From the NCBI GenBank assembly GCA_029820565.1, contig JALGUR010000011.1:1-45513 (forward strand): a DNA stretch of 45,513 nucleotides. Direction: 5' to 3'. This stretch comes from Candidatus Zipacnadia bacterium (GTDB lineage Bacteria; Armatimonadota; Zipacnadia; Zipacnadales; Zipacnadaceae). Made by a program: the position numbers and the translations under genes. Each line of letters begins with the position of its first letter. The first letter of the stretch is position 1. This document shows, piece after piece, positions 17,986 to 25,500 of the stretch. The notes below the pieces were generated by a model, which was given only the letters and a program-made list of their open reading frames with translations, ran no database searches and was not told where the DNA came from.

Positions 17986-18936
17986 TCAAAGTCGCTCCTG
18001 GAGTTCATCAACTTGACTGGCAAAGATCTCCCAGGCTTCATCTAACTTGTCCAGAAAAATGTCCACGCTCTCTTCGGCACCCAGGCCGGGATAGGGCTGC
18101 ATCTCGAAGGTAAGAGAGGCGCGCTTGCCCGGGGCCAGATAACCAACATCAAAGGCCGCCTGGAACAACTCCACGGTGTCTGGTACGTCGCACTCGCCGC
18201 CTTCATATCCCCAGGGCGGGTGCATATCCCCGTAGAACGAATCGGTGGGGTCACGTTTTACGCAGCTACCTACATGCACATGATACAAATACGGGGCGAC
18301 GATTTCGAGGGCCTCGTGGATATCTTCGTCCAGAAGGGCCACGTGTCCTTGGTCCAGTATCAAGCCGACATTCTCCACGCCTCCCCGCCGAACCCGCTCA
18401 ATCACTTCGGCTGCCTCAGTATGAGGCCCGATAAGCAGATTCTTGCCGATAGAGCGATCAAATGGCTCGATGAGGACCGTTGTGTCGTACTGTGCTGCCG
18501 CCTGACCCAGGTCACTCAGAAAGGCGCAGAAGCCGTCCTTGGCTGCGGGGCGGTCGGCGGGGTCGGCCGGATCAGGACCACTGCCTACAACTAACTTTGT
18601 AGCGCCAACACGAACCGCCGCGTCAAGGTGAGGCAAAGCAGCCTCTAAAGTACGCTGGTGCACCTCGGGATCAGTGCTGTTGGGATCCAGGCCCGGCTTC
18701 AGCCCGAATAGTGGGCAATTATAAATGATTTCCTTGCCACAGGCCCGGACTAACTCCATCTCCCGACTCAGGCGCGGTTCGTCCAACACCAGGAATAAAT
18801 CCAAGACCTCCAGGAAGTCCATCCGCGCGACAATTTTCAGCGTTTGCTCATGTATCTCGGCGTCGTCAAAGACAGCCGGGAACAGCAGATGGTGATTGAT
18901 ACCGAGTTTGAAGAAGTCCACATAGGGTCGAACCAT
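17986..18936 (-). CDS. TIM-barrel sugar phosphate isomerase/epimerase
   Basis: A 316-residue xylose-isomerase-like TIM barrel. Candidate metal ligands: E157 (VLIEPFDRSIG), D195 and H198 (LILDQGHVAL), H219/H221 (YHVHVGSC) and E278 (LTFEMQPYP). AGAGGAAAG precedes the ATG. It is separated by 30 bp from the upstream nitroreductase, so they share a transcript. Confidence 0.88.
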   Translation of the reverse strand: MVRPYVDFFKLGINHHLLFPAVFDDAEIHEQTLKIVARMDFLEVLDLFLVLDEPRLSREMELVRACGKEIIYNCPLFGLKPGLDPNSTDPEVHQRTLEAALPHLDAAVRVGATKLVVGSGPDPADPADRPAAKDGFCAFLSDLGQAAAQYDTTVLIEPFDRSIGKNLLIGPHTEAAEVIERVRRGGVENVGLILDQGHVALLDEDIHEALEIVAPYLYHVHVGSCVKRDPTDSFYGDMHPPWGYEGGECDVPDTVELFQAAFDVGYLAPGKRASLTFEMQPYPGLGAEESVDIFLDKLDEAWEIFASQVDELQERL

Positions 18937-18966
18937 AATTGCTTTCCTCTGTTGATTATTTGTCTC

Positions 18967-19542
18967 TCAATACTTGTTCCAATGAAGCATCTGTGCCAGC
19001 GGACGCTTGGGAACGTGCAGTCGGTCATTTTCATCGCGGTAGTACTTGATGGAATCGCTCGTCATTTCTTCCATAACTGGATCCTCAGCAGGATAACCCA
19101 GCGCTACGGTCAAGGCTATCTCACAGTGCTTGGGAACTGCCAGCAGGTTGGTCAGGGTCGGGCGCTCCAATGATCCCATCATACAACTGCCCACTCCGGC
19201 CTCCAGTGCAGTCAGGGTGATATTCTCCGCCGCTATGCCCACGTCCATCTCCGCACCTCCGGCTCGGCACTTCCGGTTAACCACGATAAAGATATAGGCT
19301 ACCGGGCGCTCGCCAGGCGCCGGTTCCCAGTCGGGTAGATAGCCAGCCCACGCGGTATGAGCGAAGACCTGCGCCACCAGCGGTGGGTCACAGACCACGA
19401 TATACTCTAAGGGTTGGAGGTTGGCACCAGACGGAGCAACCCGTGCAGCGTTGACGCACTTCTCCAGCAGCGCCGGGGCAATCGGCTCCTGCTTGAACCT
19501 GCGGATGGTGCGGCGTTGGAGAATCAGTTCATAAGTGCTCAC
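18967..19542 (-). CDS. Nitroreductase family FMN oxidoreductase
   Basis: A 191-residue flavin oxidoreductase. The FMN-phosphate-binding start LILQRRTIRRF is at residues 7-17, with APSGANLQP further on and GVGSCMMGSL in the C-terminal half, as in the family. A GTG start at 19542 is preferred because AGGAGG lies 8 bases upstream; a longer frame to 19593 overlaps the preceding gene. Homologues reduce quinones, nitro groups or enones, or dehalogenate. Here it may reduce a pathway intermediate. Confidence 0.87.
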   Translation of the reverse strand: MSTYELILQRRTIRRFKQEPIAPALLEKCVNAARVAPSGANLQPLEYIVVCDPPLVAQVFAHTAWAGYLPDWEPAPGERPVAYIFIVVNRKCRAGGAEMDVGIAAENITLTALEAGVGSCMMGSLERPTLTNLLAVPKHCEIALTVALGYPAEDPVMEEMTSDSIKYYRDENDRLHVPKRPLAQMLHWNKY

Positions 19543-19553
19543 GGCTCTACCTC

Positions 19554-20492
19554 CTACTTGATGATGAAATCCGGGAACTTCTCGGCAATACAAGCCCGGG
19601 CCTCCTGGATAGCCTCGTCGGGCCAGCCAATGTAAGGAGGCCGGCAGCGCTGATGGCCGGCCAGAAAGCCGGTTACAACGCCCCCCGCCTTATCCCACAC
19701 CGGGTCCATCATACCCAGCCCGAGTTCTTCGGCAATATTGTCCAGTTCCCGGGCAAAGGCCATCAGTTCCTGGGCTACTGTCTCAGCCTCTTCAATGCGC
19801 CCGGCCTCCGTCAACTTAAATACCTTCACCGCACGCTCCGGCGCCATCAATACCAGAGAACTGTATACCACTCGTCCCCCGTGCTCCCATTCGCGGGGCA
19901 TAGCACCTTCGCCAGTGGAGTAAACCAATTGGGGTAACCTGTCCTTGGCCTCGGCCAGGCCCGGGCACAGGCCAGTCCACTTTACCCCGATTAAATTGGG
20001 AGCAACTTCCAGGATGCGCTCGTAATCCTGGCAAGTCAGGCACCGCTGGGTGCGGGAGATATTATAGGAGATCAGGGGCAGGTCGGGGACAGCCTGGGAA
20101 ATGTCACGGAAGAATCCAACGACTTCTTCCTCCGTCAGGCTCATCCAGAACGGCAGGGCCACCTGGGCCGCACTTATCCCCATATCCGCCACATATTTCA
20201 GTTTCTGTATGACCTGGCCAGTAGCCGTATCATTGCATCCGGCCTGGGTGGGAATACCGCTGGGGCTGACTTCTTCGACTAATATGTCTACTATCTGTCG
20301 GAACTCATCGTCATCCACCGCGTAGAATTCGCCCGTGCTGCCGAAGACATAGATACCTTGCACGCCGGCGCCCACCAGGCGACGCAGATTCTCGCGAAAC
20401 GCAGGCTCATCCAATTGATAGTCTTCGTCCCACGACAGAGTTATACCAGCCCAAATGCCTTTCAGCGTCTCTGGGGTCAACCTATCGGCCAT
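19554..20492 (-). CDS. DapA-like class I aldolase/dehydratase, copy 1
   Basis: A 312-residue member of the dihydrodipicolinate synthase / N-acetylneuraminate lyase family. Substrate-loop GSTGE at 51-55, catalytic Y143 in ISYNISRTQ and Schiff-base K171 in LIGVKWTG. In this context (two copies, sugar genes) a sugar-acid lyase or dehydratase is more likely than lysine synthesis. The start MADRLTPETL is chosen by alignment to copy 2; upstream in-frame starts (20513, 20552) overlap copy 2. It lies 52 bp after copy 2 and is closely similar to it over the whole length. Confidence 0.9.
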   Translation of the reverse strand: MADRLTPETLKGIWAGITLSWDEDYQLDEPAFRENLRRLVGAGVQGIYVFGSTGEFYAVDDDEFRQIVDILVEEVSPSGIPTQAGCNDTATGQVIQKLKYVADMGISAAQVALPFWMSLTEEEVVGFFRDISQAVPDLPLISYNISRTQRCLTCQDYERILEVAPNLIGVKWTGLCPGLAEAKDRLPQLVYSTGEGAMPREWEHGGRVVYSSLVLMAPERAVKVFKLTEAGRIEEAETVAQELMAFARELDNIAEELGLGMMDPVWDKAGGVVTGFLAGHQRCRPPYIGWPDEAIQEARACIAEKFPDFIIK

Positions 20493-20544
20493 ATTCTGTT
20501 GCTTCCCATACATATTGACAGGCAGCAGATTATTTGACAGCCTA

Positions 20545-21498
20545 TCAGTCAAAGATGAACTCCGGAAACTTTTCCCGCACCCGCGCTTTCATTACCGCCA
20601 TAGCCTCATCAGACCAACCAATGTAGGGTGGCCGGATGCGCTGATGGCTCATTATGAAACCGGACAGGACAGCGCAGCCTTTGTCGGCTACCGGGTCCAT
20701 TCCGCCCAGGTCAAACTCCTCGCACATCTCATTAATAAACCCCATAACTTCCATCCAGCGCTTATGAATTGCTTCGGCTTCCTCCCACTGGCCCTGCTCG
20801 GCCAAATTGAACATTCTCATCATCAATTCGGGATGCACCAGCACCCAGGCACTGTAACAGCCCTGGATGCCGAATCTCATCCCCTTCAGCAGATTCCCTT
20901 CGCCCAGGAAGTGGGCCAACTCAGGGGTCATAGCCACGGTCTCCTCGATCCGGTCTAAGTCCAGTTCGGGACTGCCCGACCACTTGATACCAACCAGATT
21001 AGGCGCTACCTCAATTATCTGGCGATATTGCTGGCCATACAAATACCACTGAGTCCGCGAGATGTTGTAGGACACCAGGGGCAGGTCAGGCACGGCCTCG
21101 GAGATATCACGCCAGAATCTCACAATCTCCTCTTCTGTCAGTTTCATCCAACCCGGCAGCGTCACTTGGGCGCCGTCAGCGCCGGCTTGTTGGACATATT
21201 TCAGTTTACGGATAGTCTTATGGGTGGCGAGTTCATTGCAGCCCGCCTGGGTAGGAATGCCGCTGGGGCCTACTTCTTCGACCAGGATATCAACGATGCG
21301 GCGGAACTCATCCTCGTCCACCGCATAGAACTCGCAAGTACTACCGAAGACATAGATGCCATGCGGTCGCGCCTGTACCAGCCGCCGTAGATTCTCGCGG
21401 AACGCTGGTTCGTCGAGTTGATAGTCCTCATCCCAGGGCAGAGTTACACCTGCCCATATGCCCTTTAGTGTTTGCTTTGTCAGTTTCACAGTCTCCAC
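20545..21498 (-). CDS. DapA-like class I aldolase/dehydratase, copy 2 (GSTCE variant)
   Basis: A 317-residue paralogue of the adjacent gene with catalytic Y144 and Schiff-base K172 (LVGIKWSG) kept. The usual Gly of the GxTGE carboxylate-binding loop is Cys: GSTCE at 52-56. The loop holds the keto-acid carboxylate, so this may alter substrate choice. The start is a GTG at 21498 with AGGCGG close upstream. It follows the amidohydrolase by 11 bp. Confidence 0.9.
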   Translation of the reverse strand: METVKLTKQTLKGIWAGVTLPWDEDYQLDEPAFRENLRRLVQARPHGIYVFGSTCEFYAVDEDEFRRIVDILVEEVGPSGIPTQAGCNELATHKTIRKLKYVQQAGADGAQVTLPGWMKLTEEEIVRFWRDISEAVPDLPLVSYNISRTQWYLYGQQYRQIIEVAPNLVGIKWSGSPELDLDRIEETVAMTPELAHFLGEGNLLKGMRFGIQGCYSAWVLVHPELMMRMFNLAEQGQWEEAEAIHKRWMEVMGFINEMCEEFDLGGMDPVADKGCAVLSGFIMSHQRIRPPYIGWSDEAMAVMKARVREKFPEFIFD

Positions 21499-21509
21499 TT
21501 CCGCCTTTC

Positions 21510-22319
21510 TTAGAGTTTGTCGCCGATAAGTCGTTCAGCGTTCTCCCACAGAATAGCCCGCTTGGCAGCCTCATCAATCTCTGCATATTCAATCCGTGCC
21601 TTTTGGGCCGCGGTGAAATAGCAGGGGCTATCGGTGCCAAACACAATGCGATCGGCCCCAATCTCGGCCACGGCAAACTCAATCAAGCCGGCGTTCATGG
21701 AACTCATACTGGAGGTATCTGTATAGACATTGCCCGCCTCTGCCTGCTTGATTGCATTAGTTTGCAACACCCATGTGTCATTGTCCTCATCATGGCCCAG
21801 ATGGGCCAAGATAAGCGTCGCCTCAGGTATTGCATTCATAAAGGGGATATACTGTTCCGGCATACAGGTCGGATTGCCGCTGTGAGTTAATACCACTGCC
21901 TGGTGGGCTGCGGAGAACTCGAAGGCCGCCTGGCCGTATTCGGTGATCTCATACTCATGCATCCGGGGATGAATCTTGATGCCCGCGCAGCGCGGGTGCT
22001 CCAGCAGTTGCTCTACATCGTCAAATGACGAGGGTAGCGCAGGATTAAGCACCGCATAGAAACGGAGCGCCTCATGCTCTTCGGCAGCATCTCGCGCCAT
22101 ATCGTTGCCCGCGGCGGGGTCTTTAGTGTCGTGCAAACAAGCCATCGCCGACACCACAGTTATGCGAACGCCCGCCAGTTGCGCCCGATTAACGACCACT
22201 TCAGGTCCGCCAGTGTAGCCCCGTGTTTTGGGAGTGCCGTCACTCCCATAAAGTCCAAAATGTGCGTGCATATCAATAGCACCGGTCATTGATAGAGATT
22301 TGTGAACGCTTGTCATCAT
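21510..22319 (-). CDS. Amidohydrolase family 2 metal-dependent hydrolase
   Basis: A 269-residue TIM-barrel hydrolase. Metal-site residues are H18 and H20 (IDMHAHFG), H117 (GIKIHP), H146 (LTHSGNP), H173 and D230 (FGTDSP), as in the ACMSD/amidohydrolase-2 group that hydrolyses lactones or decarboxylates. Two consecutive ATGs (22319 and 22316) follow GAGGAG; the second has better spacing. It is the promoter-proximal gene of the catabolic cluster and so probably sets its transcription start. Confidence 0.9.
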   Translation of the reverse strand: MMTSVHKSLSMTGAIDMHAHFGLYGSDGTPKTRGYTGGPEVVVNRAQLAGVRITVVSAMACLHDTKDPAAGNDMARDAAEEHEALRFYAVLNPALPSSFDDVEQLLEHPRCAGIKIHPRMHEYEITEYGQAAFEFSAAHQAVVLTHSGNPTCMPEQYIPFMNAIPEATLILAHLGHDEDNDTWVLQTNAIKQAEAGNVYTDTSSMSSMNAGLIEFAVAEIGADRIVFGTDSPCYFTAAQKARIEYAEIDEAAKRAILWENAERLIGDKL

Positions 22320-22530
22320 TGTTCTCCTCTCACTTTCGTCGCTTTAGTGTAACTAATTTGGATTGGCACAATTTGTATATTTCTTCCTATTCAGCTTTTC
22401 TCCTTCTTGCACGACAAAGCCTCTATTGTTATCGTTAAGCATTGTGAAGTCTGCATACTACCGTGAGCCTATAGGCTACGCAGCCGCAGATGGCTGTTAC
22501 CAGGCCAGGCAAAGCAGTTAACCCCACTTA
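22320..22530. promoter_or_regulatory. Leader region of the catabolic cluster with palindrome
   Basis: This gap separates tamB (its 3' end) from the first gene of the catabolic cluster, both on the minus strand. A perfect 12-base palindrome AGCCTATAGGCT is at 22466-22477, beside an inverted repeat CAGCC/GGCTG at 22481-22496. The palindrome could be an operator and the second a weak terminator for tamB. No confident -35/-10 pair was found. Confidence 0.4.
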
Positions 22531-25500
22531 CTAAAACCGGTAGGTACGGCCGACGCGCACCTGGGTCTCTCCGCTTTCATTAGTGGTATAACTTAGGCCC
22601 AAGCGGCGCGGCAATTGATACGATAGGCTAAGGTCCCATTCATCAGTAGTTTCGGAGATGACCGTATGTCGGTAAGAGACCGAGAGGTCTCTAACCAGGT
22701 ATTTGCCAATGCGTACTTCCAGAGGCTGGTCAAAGGCGAAATAGACACTGAACTCGGACAGGCCCAGAGCACGGCGCAGTTCTGCTTCAAGCGGTTCAAA
22801 GATCTTAGCCCGGAACCCTGCGGCCAGCAGACCCATAAACTGTTTGGATACTATGTCGCTAAAACCAGCAGACGGGCCTGTAGCCGCTAGTCTAGCGAAC
22901 GGCTCACGACCGACGATAGCATATATCTGTTCTTCGCTCAGGGGCGGCTCCGACGAGACCTCCACCTTCACCGGAGGAGGCAGAGCGCCGCTGATTTCAT
23001 AGTATATGTGAACAGGTCCCAGCGGCTGGCCATCCACAATTGCGGACGAGATAATCTGCTCCGCAGCACCCTTCACTTCACCGGCAAACTCCAGCTTGAC
23101 AGGCACGATATGGGAGGCAAGCGCCGGTCCCAGCCGGTACTTAACTCCCAGTTCGACAATCTTCACTATTCCCGTAGGCACCTTGGTTTTACCCGGCTCC
23201 ACCTGCACTTCACCCGCTATTACCGGGCGCTGGGGAGTCCCACTGATGACCAGGGCTTGCTGGGTAAGCCGCAACGGCGCATTTACTCCCGCGCCACTGA
23301 ACGCCACCTGAGGCCCGATGGCCACCGCTACGTCAAAGGTCGGCGAAGGGAAATCGGGGGCAAAGCCGCGCAACTCCCTGGGGCCCTCGCCGCCTCCGCT
23401 AGGCACGCCCAGTCGGGCGTTGCGCGCAGTGAGCAGGCCAGCGATCTGCACCGCAGCATCGGGCTGCGGATTCTGCGCAGTTATTACGCCTGCAATCACT
23501 CCATCATATAGGTCGGCATAATTTACCTCGGCTTCTTTGAGTTCCAGCCGCAGGTCGGCCTCGTTATCAGCTAAACGAGCGAACCAATTGGGGCCGAACT
23601 TGCTCAATTCGTAGGTGCCGCTCAGATATACGCTGCCCTTACCCAGTTTTCCTCCCAATTGCTTGACCGCCAACAGATGAGCGCCCTCAGACTGAGTGGC
23701 CAAAGTGACCTCGCCGCCGAGGTTGGTGAGAGTTGTTCCCGGCCACAACTGCTGCTGGGGCGCTTCCACCTTCAAGGCCAGGTTGAAGTGATTCTTCAGC
23801 AAATCACTACTGGTCAGATAGTTAATGTATGCCTGGCCGTCCATCGTCAGGGTAGTATTATCCCATCCCGCCTCCACCTGACGCATCTCCAGGACGTTTT
23901 CTTGCTGACGCCGGGCAAATTGCAGGTCAACATTTATGCCCTGGAGCGGGTACTTCCAGGAGGGCCGACTAATCTTAGCCTCCGCTATTGTCAGATAGCC
24001 ACCCAGGACGGGCTGGGTGATAGTACCAGTAATACTTATCTCACTGTCAACTTGGCCTTGGGCTTTAAGTTGCGCCCAGACAGTGGGAGCAGTTACTTGG
24101 CTATCACCCCCTCTGATAAATTCGTCAATCAGAGGCGGGAAAAAGCCTATATCAGTGTTTTCCACCTTAGCGGCAAATCTTATGTCCTTGTCTACGGGAA
24201 TACTGGGTGGGTTCCAGGTGAAGGGCAGGTAACCATCCATCACAATCTGCTGCTCGCCGCGTTTGAGGATAAGCGTATCTATGTTTATCCGCTCTTCGGT
24301 GATCGTGACTATGGGCACTGACAGCAAGTCAAAGCCCACACCGCGGAAGTTAGCATTGAGTATGTCCACGCTCCCCTTTAGGTCGGGAGAGTTGGTAGGG
24401 CCGGTGGCGAGGATGGTAAAGGCCATAGTGCCGCCTATCTTTAACCCCGGCGGTAGCCACTGGCGCCACAGGGCCAGGTTGAAGTTGGTGGCGTCAGCGA
24501 CCAGCGATAGTTGTTTATCTGGCTCAACGTCACCAGTAAGAATCAGCAAGCCGTCGCCGCGACGCATCTCTACATCAATATCACTGACCGAGGCGATTTT
24601 ACCATCCGCGACCTTGATGGCGAGTTGGCCGCTAACATCGGGCAGTGGCTTGCGGTCCAGGCCGATGCGGGCCAGTTCCAATTGCAGTTTGCCGCGTAGG
24701 TCCGGGATGGAACCAGACATCTGGGCGTGAACAGTTATCTGGCCTTTACCGCGTAGGCTCAAACTGCCCAGCAACTGGGCAACTTTCTTGCCGTTCTCGG
24801 TCTTTGCCCCGGCTTGAACGGCAGCAATTGAGGCGGCCAGACGCAGTAGCCGAGGAATATCAGCGTCGGTGATGTTGACATCAGCGGTTAGTTGCTGGCG
24901 CTGCCAATCATAGGTGGCCTCGCTGTCCACCTGCCCTCCAGCGACTTGGAGAGTGGTACGCGGCAGTTGTATCTGGTTGCCCTGGATAGTTACCAGCGTA
25001 TCTACATTGTGGACTTCCTCACTGCCGATTGCTATGTCAGATGCTATCAGGCGGCCCTCACCCTCCGGGCCGGACTCGCCGCTGTTAATGCGCGCCAGTG
25101 GTATTTCAACTTCGCCCGCTATCGGCAGACCCATCTGCTGGAGTGGAGCAATATCTTGTAGATGGACGCCGCGGGCCGTCAGTTGCGCCGTATACTGAGG
25201 TCGATCAAAAATATTCCAGATTTTGCCCTCACCTTTTATGACTGCGTCCTGCGCCCTTACTGTGGCATCGCTGAACTCGAGAGTATCTTCGGCCAACACG
25301 AAGGATAAACTGGCCGCATCTACCGAGTAGTCGCGGAAGGAACCATAGGCCAAGTGCACCTTTCCGCTTACTGCGGGCTGGCGCAGAGTTCCAGCCAGGG
25401 CCAGTTGGGCTTCGGCGCGGCCCGTCATCGGTACCGAGCGGCCGGTCAACTCGGCCACATCCTCCACCTGCAGCCCTACGACCTTAAAATCACCCGCCAG

